Source: JADCRZ01 sp031399065
GTDB taxonomy: Bacteria > Bacteroidota > Bacteroidia > Chitinophagales > Chitinophagaceae
NCBI GenBank assembly: GCA_031399065.1
Contig: JANNOM010000050.1
Location: 62,001-126,000 of the forward strand
Direction of reading: 5' to 3'
Length of the DNA: 64,000 nt
In this document: in pieces, positions 54,056 through 62,765 of the stretch
How positions within the stretch are numbered: the first letter of the stretch is position 1
Layout: every line of letters begins with the position of its first letter
Notes under the pieces: generated by a model
What the model was told of the DNA's origin: nothing
Seen by the model: only the letters and a program-made list of their open reading frames with translations
Databases searched by the model: none
Made by a program: the position numbers and the translations under genes

Positions 54056-56224
54056 ATGAAAAATAGCTGCTTTAAACATCAATTCATTTTATTACTGACA
54101 GGTAGTTTAGTGCTGCTATCGCGACCCGGCATTTCGCAGACCAGTCCGGCAGACTATGTACAACCTTTTATCGGGGTACTCAACGAAGGAGCCTGTATGC
54201 CGGGCCCCTCCTTACCCTTTGCTTCGGTATACCCAAGCCCTAACACGCTTAACGGGGATAATGGCGGATACGCGTTTAATAAAGGAATTACGGGTTTCGC
54301 TCAATTGCATGCCCAGGGTACAGGAGGGTTAAAGCCATACGGGAACTTCCTGGTATCACCACAGCTTGGACTGAGTATCAGGGAAGCTGACAGGCAAAGT
54401 CTTAAAGAAGAAGAATCTGCATCTGCTTTCTATTATCAAGTAATTCTTAAAAAATACGGGATTCGCTGCGAGCTAAGTCCTACCCACAACGCAGCACTCT
54501 ACCGGTTTACCTTTCCGGCAACGGACAGTGCCACCGTATATATTGACATAGCGCGAAAAAACGGAGGAGAGATAGGGTTGGACAGCGGGTTTATAAAAAT
54601 AGGTGCAGATAACAAGTGTATATACGGAGGAGGCAGGTACGGTAATAACTGGCCCGATGGTACGCATAAATGGAATATGTATTTTTATGCGGAGTTCAGT
54701 AAGCCTGCTACTTATAAGGGTACGGCAGCTAAAGGCAAGGTGCAAAGCGGTAATACGGAAGCCTCGGCAAAAAAAGATTCACTCGGTGCTTACCTGGGGT
54801 TCAGTTTTAAAGACAAACAGGAAATACTTGTGAAAATGGCTGTTTCATTTATGAGTTGGGAACATGCCCGCCAGCTGGCACAAAACGAAATACCGGACTG
54901 GAGTATGGAAAACATACGGCAGGCAGCTAGAAATGCATGGAATAAAAAACTGTCAGCAATCCGGATTTCCGGAACACAGGAAGAGAAGATCATCTTTTAT
55001 ACCAACCTTTTCCACGCTTTTATCCAGCCACGAAACCGTACAGGTAACAATAGCTGGAATACCAAAGAAGATTTCTGGGATGATCATTATACACTATGGG
55101 ACTCGTGGAAGACGCTGTTTCCATTAATGACTATTATAGACAGGGAGATGGTCGCTTCCAACATACGGGCGTTTATAAACCGTCACCGTTACAATGGTTA
55201 TGTAGCGGAGGCGTTCATTAATGGTAAAGAAAGCGCGGTGGGTCAGGGAGGAAATACGGTGGATCACGTGATAGGCGATGCGTATGCACGAAAAATAACC
55301 GGTGTGGATTGGGAGAAAGCGTATGCTATTTTAAAGTACAATGCAGATTCGATGCGTACGCCCGGTTACAGTAACCTGGGTTATATGTACCACGACGAAC
55401 CGAATAAATATTCATGGAGAACAAAAGCAGGTTCGGCCACGCTGGCTTTTGCGTTTGAAGATTATTGCGCCGCAATAGTGGCAAAGGGATTGGGTAAAAA
55501 ACAGGATGCTGACAAATACATGGCCCGCAGTAATAACTGGAAAAATAGCTGGAATAAAAAAGCGGAAAGCAAAGGCTTTACCGGTTTTATCATGGCCAGG
55601 AAAAAGGACGGAACCTTTGATGAAATAGATCCTAAGACCGGGTACGGAAAGCATTTTTATGAAGGTACCTGCTGGGAATATTCTTATGAAGTACCCCATG
55701 ACATACCCGGTTTAATTACGCTGATGGGTGGCAGGGATACCTTTACCCGTCGCTTACAATATGCGATGGATCAGCACCTGATCGATTTTGGCAATGAGCC
55801 GAATTTTATGACTCCCTGGCTTTTTGCCCATGAAGAGGTGAGAAGGCCGGATCTGACTTCTTTTTATGTCCGCACCAAAGTGTTACCCCAATTTACCCGT
55901 TACGATTTACCGGGCGACGACGACCAGGGAGCAATGGGCTCGCTGTATGTGTTTTTAAAACTGGGTCTTTTCCCGCTGGCAGGCACAAACAAATTTTACC
56001 TGCATGGTACTTCGCTTACAAAATCGGTTATACAGCCCCAGGGGCAAAAACCGTTTACCATCACGACCACGAATGGTGGAGAAAAGACTATTTATATAAA
56101 ATCAGTACGATTAAACAGTAAAAAACTGAACCGAAGTTTTATTACACAGGAAGAAATAATGGCCGGCGGATTGTTGGAAATGGAAATGACGGATAAACCC
56201 GTAAACTTCCTGACAACGAATTAG
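54056..56224 (+). CDS. GH92 alpha-mannosidase, secreted
   Basis: 722 residues from ATG 54056, which gives a signal peptide ending GISQ at about 27; an upstream GTG would put 26 extra residues in front of it. GH92 landmarks: DYVQPFIGVLNEGACMPGPS, GGYAFNKGITGFAQLHAQGT, WDDHYTLWDSWKTLFPL, EGTCWEYSYEVPHD (with the general acid Glu) and LPGDDDQGAMGS (with the Asp pair acting as base). Ca2+-dependent exo-alpha-mannosidase acting with inversion, probably on alpha-1,2/1,3-mannosides of glycoproteins or yeast mannan. Periplasmic. No SusC/D adjacent. Confidence 0.92.
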   Translation: MKNSCFKHQFILLLTGSLVLLSRPGISQTSPADYVQPFIGVLNEGACMPGPSLPFASVYPSPNTLNGDNGGYAFNKGITGFAQLHAQGTGGLKPYGNFLVSPQLGLSIREADRQSLKEEESASAFYYQVILKKYGIRCELSPTHNAALYRFTFPATDSATVYIDIARKNGGEIGLDSGFIKIGADNKCIYGGGRYGNNWPDGTHKWNMYFYAEFSKPATYKGTAAKGKVQSGNTEASAKKDSLGAYLGFSFKDKQEILVKMAVSFMSWEHARQLAQNEIPDWSMENIRQAARNAWNKKLSAIRISGTQEEKIIFYTNLFHAFIQPRNRTGNNSWNTKEDFWDDHYTLWDSWKTLFPLMTIIDREMVASNIRAFINRHRYNGYVAEAFINGKESAVGQGGNTVDHVIGDAYARKITGVDWEKAYAILKYNADSMRTPGYSNLGYMYHDEPNKYSWRTKAGSATLAFAFEDYCAAIVAKGLGKKQDADKYMARSNNWKNSWNKKAESKGFTGFIMARKKDGTFDEIDPKTGYGKHFYEGTCWEYSYEVPHDIPGLITLMGGRDTFTRRLQYAMDQHLIDFGNEPNFMTPWLFAHEEVRRPDLTSFYVRTKVLPQFTRYDLPGDDDQGAMGSLYVFLKLGLFPLAGTNKFYLHGTSLTKSVIQPQGQKPFTITTTNGGEKTIYIKSVRLNSKKLNRSFITQEEIMAGGLLEMEMTDKPVNFLTTN

Positions 56225-56288
56225 TGATACAACAAACCACCGGCCATTTGAAAAAAATCATTCTATAAAAAATATACAGTTAGCCAGT

Positions 56289-59200
56289 TTATTGTACAAC
56301 CAGTTTATAATCACGCGTACCAAAATGACTATTTAACCGCACGATGTATAATCCTTTTCTTGCTATACCTGCAATATTCAGAGCTGTTTTGGATGTATTC
56401 CGGACATTGCGTTGTAATACCAGTTTACCATTCATATCGAATATCTCTATCCTGGCGTTTTCTACCCGGGTACCGAAGTTGATCGTCAGTTCACCGTTTT
56501 CTCCCAGCGGGTTGGGGTATATGCCTGGTTGGGTGTCTGGTTGCGTAACCGGCGTAATGGCTGCATTCACCGCCATCCGGTTCGGCGCCCCGTTCACTTC
56601 AAAGTTGGAAATGGCGATGCAACCGATCTCTGTTTTAACGCACCGGTTGCTGAACGAGGCCGTGTTATTGCGGAAAGCATACTGTGTGCCGATGGTTTGC
56701 TCCGCTCCCCCGTTCGCCCGTACATAGATATCGTACCGGTTCGTGGAAGTATTGAGCACCAGCCGGAAGTGGTAAGCTGTATTCGGACTGTACGACACAG
56801 TATTCGATGCCGCATACACGCCGCCATTTCGTGCATCGATCCTATTGGTATTATTGAACCGGACAATGGCTACCATTGCAGTGTATGCCGTTGTTGCAGA
56901 ACCGTTCAGGCTTACTACCCCGTCCATCGAGGTCGAACCCGGAACCGCATCAAATTCCACCGTAAACGTGCCGGACTGTGAAGTAAAGGTCGTATTCGTA
57001 AAGCCCTGAGGTCCGCCCGAACAGGTGGCCGCCGTATTGGCCGTGGCTGGCCCGCTCGCCGGCGATGTATTACCTGCAGCGTCTTTGGCTCGTATCGTAA
57101 AGGTATAACCCGTGCCGGCCGTTAAGCCCGTAACCGTTGCCGTTAGTCCCGTAACCGATGTCTTTAAGGTAGTACCCTGGTATACATCGTATCCCGTTAC
57201 CCCCACATTGTCCGTAGAACCCGTCCAGGAAAGCCCTGCCGTGGTGGTCGTTACGCCCGTTACCGTCAACCCGGAAGGAGCACTGGGTGCCTGCGTATCC
57301 GAAGACCCGCCGCCGCCCGTTACCGTAAAGTTACTAACCGTTAACCCGCAGCTAATCGTCTGCACCGCCCGGTTATTGAGTTGGGTCACCGAAGCCTGCT
57401 CTGTACGGAAGGAATAGTTAGTGCCTATCGTTACCTGCGACCCGCCGGCAGGGGTAACATAAATATCGTATTTACGCGTGGCCACGTTCACGACCATGCG
57501 TACCCGGTAAGAGGTGCCAGCCGTATAGGCCAGTGGTGTTGCGGCCGCATAGGCACTCCCGTTACGGGCTCTAATAAAGCCGTCTGTATAAAACTGCACC
57601 GAGCTTGCCAGCGAAGTATAGGCGGTAGTAGACCCGTTGCTTAAGCCCACCACTCCATCCATACCGGCACCCGAAGGCACTACATCGAATTCAGCAGTAA
57701 AGCTACCAGTCTGGTTAGTAAAAGAATTGTTAGTCCACGGTACCGGGCTGCCGCAACCCGCCAGCGTGGTGACGTTCAATGCCGTGCTGGCTGCCGATAC
57801 ATTCCCCGCGGCATCCTTTGCCTTCACAGTCATCGCGTACTGTGTACTCGCACTCAGTCCCGTAATGGCTGCCGAAGTACCCGTAACCGAGGTTTTAAAC
57901 GTGCCGTTCTGAAACACATCGTACCCTGTAACACCCACCGCATCCGTAGAGGGTGACCACGAGAGCGTAAAACCGGAAGCCGATATATTGCTCGAACTCA
58001 ATCCCGTTGGGACTGTAGGGGCCTGCGCATCGCCCCCGGTTCTTGTTAAATAAAGAAGCCAGTCCCCGGGAATATTAGGAGCGCTGAGGTTATTTCCCGT
58101 TGTTGTTCCAGGAATATTTTGCCTTGTATTTGTATTGGAGCCACTGATCCAAACACCGTTATAGGTAGTTCCTCCAGGAGTTGAAACGTTCACGCTGCCT
58201 CCGGAAGGTAAATATACAAGGTAGCGGGAACCCGTTTTAGCAAGGCAATAACCACTGCTGCTAATACCTTGTGCGGGCGACATTTCATAAAAGGGAATGG
58301 ATTCCATAAAGTCCCAGACCTTTTTCACAATTTCGTGCTTAGATTGGTTCCGTTGTCCCAAATCAAGGGTGCCGGTATAACCGGTAGAACTGTTGCCATT
58401 ATTATCGGCAAAGTTAAGCGCACCGCCGGCCATCATAATTACCCAGGTATTCTGGCGTATCTGGAGATCTGTGTAAGCAATCTGAAAAACATTGCCATAC
58501 CATAGCACTTCCTGGGCATATAGTGGTTGATTTGCATTCCTCCTGTTCATAAGTCCTGTATAAAGATCATTTAAACTGGTAGTTTTAGGACCCTGCAGTA
58601 TTTGGTAAGATGCCCACGCCTCATTTTCGAACGGGTTTACGTTAGTTGCATTATGACAGGAAAGCAAATGCCCCTGGGTGTTTTCAGTAGCTATTTTTGT
58701 ACCCAAGGCATTTACCTGACTTAAAGTGAACTCGTTAACATCTTCGGACAGGGGTTCAGGACCGGCAACATTGAAAAGCCCGTTCCAGTAGGCACTTAGC
58801 CTTGCAACGGTGTAGTTGATATAAAGTGTTTGACCTGCAGCATCTGTAGGAAAATTGGAGTCCTGACCGAAAAACCCGGCAAACGGGAATACGATTATTT
58901 TCCTGGCTGCCAGTATATCCAGAATGCGTTCCATCTTGGCGTATTCAGCGGGGTTAGGTCTGTTAGTACCGGAGTTCCAAAGATTCGGTGTGCTCCAATC
59001 CCGACCGCGGCCTGGTTCGTTCCGGTTAAGTAAATGGCTAGCAATAGAAAGGGTGTTGTATTTATTGGCAACCATCGAGTCTAAAAATTCATTTCTATTA
59101 GCATCAGAATAGTTGGAGGCAAAAAAGCGATCGCCCACATGAAAGCTGCGTATAAGCCGGTGTTGACCGCCTTTGAAACCAAACCATTTTGGATTGGTTT

Positions 59201-59567
59201 CATCCGCGGAAATTAATCCCGGAATATCGGAAGCCACACAGTTAAAACTGCCGGTAAACTGGGTCTGACTTGCATCCGTAAACGAAGCAGTATAAGTCCA
59301 TTGACCTAACTGATCGGGCATTACCCTTATTTTCCAATTCGTACCTCCATCATAAAATCCCTTGCACGTCAGTTTTGTTTGATCAGGTCTTGTGAATTCA
59401 ACGCTTAAGGTGGTCTGTATAAATGGATTGGTATATGTTCTCGTATTCTGAATATCCGTTTGAAATTTAGACCATAAGCCGACCTGGGCATTTATTCCTA
59501 AGGCATGTAAACAAAAAAATATAAACAGAAGCGTGGTTCTATTTATAAAGTTGGTAAGTATTTTCAT
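56289..59567 (-). CDS. Modular T9SS glycosidase-like protein (DUF5060/DUF4038)
   Basis: 1092 residues from ATG 59567 (signal peptide ends GINAQ, about 27); a longer reading adds unrelated residues. Domains: DUF5060 sandwich (about 28-110; FTRPDQTKLTCKGFYDGG), DUF4038-type TIM barrel (about 125-430; NPKWFGFKGGQHRLIRSF; KIIVFPFAGFFGQ), collagen-binding-like sandwich (about 440-520; YLVYLPSGGSVNVSTPGG), FN3, module A (GCGSPVPWTNNSFTNQTGSF), FN3, module B (CSGGPQGFTNTTFTSQSGTF), then the T9SS domain (IYPNPLGENGELTINFG). Secreted glycoside hydrolase of GH140-like relatedness; substrate not readable. Modules A and B are probably carbohydrate-binding beta sandwiches. Confidence 0.85.
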   Translation of the reverse strand: MKILTNFINRTTLLFIFFCLHALGINAQVGLWSKFQTDIQNTRTYTNPFIQTTLSVEFTRPDQTKLTCKGFYDGGTNWKIRVMPDQLGQWTYTASFTDASQTQFTGSFNCVASDIPGLISADETNPKWFGFKGGQHRLIRSFHVGDRFFASNYSDANRNEFLDSMVANKYNTLSIASHLLNRNEPGRGRDWSTPNLWNSGTNRPNPAEYAKMERILDILAARKIIVFPFAGFFGQDSNFPTDAAGQTLYINYTVARLSAYWNGLFNVAGPEPLSEDVNEFTLSQVNALGTKIATENTQGHLLSCHNATNVNPFENEAWASYQILQGPKTTSLNDLYTGLMNRRNANQPLYAQEVLWYGNVFQIAYTDLQIRQNTWVIMMAGGALNFADNNGNSSTGYTGTLDLGQRNQSKHEIVKKVWDFMESIPFYEMSPAQGISSSGYCLAKTGSRYLVYLPSGGSVNVSTPGGTTYNGVWISGSNTNTRQNIPGTTTGNNLSAPNIPGDWLLYLTRTGGDAQAPTVPTGLSSSNISASGFTLSWSPSTDAVGVTGYDVFQNGTFKTSVTGTSAAITGLSASTQYAMTVKAKDAAGNVSAASTALNVTTLAGCGSPVPWTNNSFTNQTGSFTAEFDVVPSGAGMDGVVGLSNGSTTAYTSLASSVQFYTDGFIRARNGSAYAAATPLAYTAGTSYRVRMVVNVATRKYDIYVTPAGGSQVTIGTNYSFRTEQASVTQLNNRAVQTISCGLTVSNFTVTGGGGSSDTQAPSAPSGLTVTGVTTTTAGLSWTGSTDNVGVTGYDVYQGTTLKTSVTGLTATVTGLTAGTGYTFTIRAKDAAGNTSPASGPATANTAATCSGGPQGFTNTTFTSQSGTFTVEFDAVPGSTSMDGVVSLNGSATTAYTAMVAIVRFNNTNRIDARNGGVYAASNTVSYSPNTAYHFRLVLNTSTNRYDIYVRANGGAEQTIGTQYAFRNNTASFSNRCVKTEIGCIAISNFEVNGAPNRMAVNAAITPVTQPDTQPGIYPNPLGENGELTINFGTRVENARIEIFDMNGKLVLQRNVRNTSKTALNIAGIARKGLYIVRLNSHFGTRDYKLVVQ
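56416..58025 (-). repeat. Long DNA repeat, copy 1 (FN3/module A/FN3/module B/T9SS)
   Basis: The 3' part of this gene is nearly the same DNA as 59896-61505 (offset about 3474-3480 nt), with long identical runs across module A and the FN3 domains, and is more distantly like 62898-64000. It encodes the shared non-catalytic half of the proteins. Confidence 0.85.
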
Positions 59568-59721
59568 AATAATTTGAATAAATTGATTGAATGAATATAA
59601 AGTCAATGAATCTTTACGCACAAATGGCAAATCTTTATCAGGTAAATAAGAAATATCAAAAGTATTTCGGGGAGCCAGAGAATCGTTAAAATAAATCTTC
59701 TCCATAAGATACCTGAATAAA

Positions 59722-59755
59722 AAGAGGCTGTATCAAAAGATCGATACAGCCTCTT
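59722..59755 (-). terminator. Intrinsic terminator of the lyase/lectin-like gene
   Basis: 13-bp perfect stem AAGAGGCTGTATC / GATACAGCCTCTT with an 8-nt loop. On the minus strand it is followed by TTTTTATT. It begins 11 nt after the leftward gene's stop, so the two modular genes are separate transcripts. Confidence 0.85.
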
Positions 59756-59766
59756 GCAAAACCGGT

Positions 59767-62463
59767 TTACTGCAATAGTAATTTATAATTATGCACTTTT
59801 TTATCGTTGCTTACTTTTATAATATATACTCCTTTCCGTAATAGATTTCCTGTATTAATTTTTGCTTTTGAAACTGCTTTTGTTGTACGCGTTAAAACCA
59901 GTTTACCATTCATATCGAATATCTCTATCCTGGTGTTTTCCACCCGGGTACCAAAGTCGATCATAAGCTCACCGTTTTCTCCCAGCGGGTTGGGGTATAT
60001 GCCCGGTTGGGTATTTGATGGCGTAACCGGCATAATAGCTACATTCACCGCCATCCGGTTCGGCGCCCCGTTCACTTCAAAGTTGGAAATGGCGATGCAA
60101 CCGATCTCCGTTTTAACACACCGGTTGCTAAACGATGCCGTGTTATTACGGAAAGCGTACTGTGTGCCGATGGTTTGCTCCGCTCCCCCGTTCGCCCGTA
60201 CATAGATATCGTACCGGTTCGTGGAAGTATTGAGTACCAACCGGAAATGGTACGCTGTATTCGGACTGTACGACACTGTGTTCGATGCCGCATATACGCC
60301 GCCGTTCCTGGCGTCGATCGTGTTGGTGGTATTAAACCGTACGATCGCCGCCATCGCCGTATATGCAGTCGTGGTGGTGCCGTTCAGGCTTACTACCCCG
60401 TCCATCGAGGCCGAACCGGGAACCGCATCAAATTCCACCGTGAACGTGCCGGACTGGGAAGTAAAGGTCGTATTCATAAAACCCTGCGGTCCGCCCGAAC
60501 AGGTGGCCGCCGTATTGGCCGTAGCTGGCCCGCTCGCCGGCGATGTATTACCTGCAGCGTCTTTGGCTCTTACTGTAAAGGCGTATCCTGTGCCGGCCGT
60601 TAAACCCGTAACCGTCGCCGTTAGTCCTGTAACCGATGTCTTTAAGGTAGCACCCTGGTACACATCGTATCCCGTTACCCCCACATTGTCTGTAGAGCCC
60701 GTCCAGAAAAGCCCTGCCGTGGTGGTCGTTACGCCCGTTACCGTCAACCCGGAAGGAGCACTGGGGGCCTGCGTATCCGAAGAACCGCCCGATACCGTAA
60801 AGTTACTCACTGTTAACCCGCAGGTAGTCGTTTGCACCGCCCGGTTATTGAGTTGGGTCACCGAAGCCTGCTCCGTACGGAAGGAATAGTTAGTGCCGAT
60901 CGTTACCTGCGACCCGCCGGCAGGGGTAACATAAATATCGTATTTACGCGTGGCCACGTTCACGACCATACGCACCCGGTAGGATGTGCCGGCTGTATAT
61001 GCCAGCGAATTAGCAGCCGCATAAGTACCCCCGTTGCGTGCTTTAATGAAGCCGTCCGAATAAAACTGCAATGCAGTCGCCAGAGATGTAAAGGCAGCAG
61101 CGGTACCGTTGCTTAAGCCCACCACTCCATCCATACCGGCACCCGAAGGTACCGCGTCGAATTCAGCAGTAAAGCTGCCAGTCTGGTTAGTAAAAGAATT
61201 GTTGTTCCACGGTACCGGGCTGCCGCAACCAGCCAGCGTAGTAACGTTTAATGCCGTGCTGGCTGCCGATACATTCCCCGTGGCGTCCTTCGCCTTTACA
61301 GTCATCGAGTACTGTGTGCTCGCACTCAGTCCCGTAATGGCCGCCGAAGTACCCGTAACCGAGGTTTTAAACGCGCCGTTCTGAAACACATCGTACCCTG
61401 TAACACCCACCGCATCCGTAGGGGGTGACCACGAGAGCGTAAAACCGGAAGCCGATATATTGCTCGAACTCAATCCTGTTGGAACAGTGGGAGCCTGCGT
61501 ATCGCCGCCCGTTAAAGGCCGGCCGGTCCATAATTCAAAATCATCCCAATATATCTGCATTGCATCACCTTGATCGTCTACATGGTTAACGAACCTTGGA
61601 TCGGTATATAACTTAAAAGGACTGAACTCTTCTAATCCATCTAATGGTTGGTTGGTATCGGGGTGATATGTATAATTGGTGATGTCGAAAATGACTGATT
61701 TAGATCCTCCCTCCGGTGTAACGGAAAAATAGAACTTACCATTTGCGGCATTCCCTTCTTTCCAATGTATTTCACAAGTCATCCATTTGGAATATGGAAT
61801 GGTAAACCCCGTATTGGTGTTTTCCCAGGTATCCGGACCCCATGATCCGTTTGAGCCCCCCGTTTTTTCTTCTCCCTGTACTTTAAAATGAAGTACTTTA
61901 CCTGTACCGGATTCTTTTCTGAGACCTAGTGTAATTCTAAAAGGGAAAGGATCATTTTCCCAGTCTTTTTCATTCCAGAATTCTGCAATAGTCAGCCAAT
62001 TTACCGTACCCGGATAGCTTTCCAGCTTCTGCATATCAGGATGGAAATACATTCTGAATTTATAGTAGACTTCAGTCAGGTTTGTATTACCATATAAATC
62101 ACTTTGAATACGCCCTACACTTGCATCCGGTGTTTTCAGATAATACTTTAATACTTTATTGGCACTATTGACAGGATCCGTATCTATTCGAGCGTACCTG
62201 TCACTGGCGGTTCCAGATGACTGATAATATATTTTGTAACTGCCGATCTTAGGATGGCCTTCCAGGTCAGTCACCCAGTTATTAGGTGCCGCCACTGAAT
62301 TATCCGTTCCCGTTATATCTGTATGCGCATTGGAAGGCGATCCGACACTTCCAGACTCAAAGCCTGACCTGAAAATCAGTTGCTGGGCATTTGTTACTGT
62401 CGCGGCAGTATAAAAAGAAAGAAAGAAGAAAAGAGCCGCCATTGGAAATAGCATTTTTTTCAT
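59767..62463 (-). CDS. Modular T9SS protein with lyase/lectin-like jelly-roll domain
   Basis: 898 residues. Signal peptide 1-26 (TNAQ). Residues about 30-315 form a concanavalin-A-like sandwich (LIFRSGFESGSVGSP; YYKFRMYFHPDMQKLESYPG; FPFRITLGLRKESGTGKVLH; GDAMQIYWDDFELWTGRP), as in polysaccharide lyases or glycan-binding LamG domains; no known active-site signature was identified, so activity is open. Then FN3, module A, FN3, module B and a T9SS domain as in the neighbouring gene. The catalytic-end domains differ while the rear halves are nearly the same, showing domain shuffling. Intrinsic terminator 11 nt downstream. Confidence 0.8.
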   Translation of the reverse strand: MKKMLFPMAALFFFLSFYTAATVTNAQQLIFRSGFESGSVGSPSNAHTDITGTDNSVAAPNNWVTDLEGHPKIGSYKIYYQSSGTASDRYARIDTDPVNSANKVLKYYLKTPDASVGRIQSDLYGNTNLTEVYYKFRMYFHPDMQKLESYPGTVNWLTIAEFWNEKDWENDPFPFRITLGLRKESGTGKVLHFKVQGEEKTGGSNGSWGPDTWENTNTGFTIPYSKWMTCEIHWKEGNAANGKFYFSVTPEGGSKSVIFDITNYTYHPDTNQPLDGLEEFSPFKLYTDPRFVNHVDDQGDAMQIYWDDFELWTGRPLTGGDTQAPTVPTGLSSSNISASGFTLSWSPPTDAVGVTGYDVFQNGAFKTSVTGTSAAITGLSASTQYSMTVKAKDATGNVSAASTALNVTTLAGCGSPVPWNNNSFTNQTGSFTAEFDAVPSGAGMDGVVGLSNGTAAAFTSLATALQFYSDGFIKARNGGTYAAANSLAYTAGTSYRVRMVVNVATRKYDIYVTPAGGSQVTIGTNYSFRTEQASVTQLNNRAVQTTTCGLTVSNFTVSGGSSDTQAPSAPSGLTVTGVTTTTAGLFWTGSTDNVGVTGYDVYQGATLKTSVTGLTATVTGLTAGTGYAFTVRAKDAAGNTSPASGPATANTAATCSGGPQGFMNTTFTSQSGTFTVEFDAVPGSASMDGVVSLNGTTTTAYTAMAAIVRFNTTNTIDARNGGVYAASNTVSYSPNTAYHFRLVLNTSTNRYDIYVRANGGAEQTIGTQYAFRNNTASFSNRCVKTEIGCIAISNFEVNGAPNRMAVNVAIMPVTPSNTQPGIYPNPLGENGELMIDFGTRVENTRIEIFDMNGKLVLTRTTKAVSKAKINTGNLLRKGVYIIKVSNDKKVHNYKLLLQ
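59896..61505 (-). repeat. Long DNA repeat, copy 2
   Basis: Matches 56416-58025 almost base for base over long stretches. Differences include a short in-frame loss where copy 1 has extra Gly codons before the FN3 (57310-57320). Confidence 0.85.
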
Positions 62464-62765
62464 ATCTGCAAATTTATAATGTTGATGATTTATTTTATAT
62501 CCGTAGCTGTTCTAAGCGAGTATTCCTACACGTTATAGTATTGCGTTGTTATGTGGTAATAAAAAAGCAAATACTGAAGAAAAATAGTTTAAAAAGATGT
62601 TGTTGAAAGTATAAACAAGCTGTACTGATTAAAAAATAGTATTAGATAATAGAATACGAAAGTCATTAGTGCTGGAATGCATATATGGCAATAATAAATT
62701 TTTGAAGACATTCATCTATATTAAGTAAGGAGGGCCTTTGACGACATCTCCCTTGCAAAGCCAGG
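62464..62765. other. Spacer between two modular genes
   Basis: 302 nt, AT-rich. CAAATTTA at 62469-62476 is TAAATTTG on the minus strand, a perfect -7 box but only 6 nt from the ATG, so it would make a nearly leaderless message. Near 62735-62765 the sequence resembles the region after the previous gene but lacks its hairpin. Confidence 0.45.

Noticed and set aside
56344..57912. Plus-strand frames of 90-150 codons opposite the modular T9SS genes, repeated at 59807-61384
   Set aside because: They recur because the antisense DNA is duplicated, and mirror FN3/module codons; no recognisable protein and no promoter.
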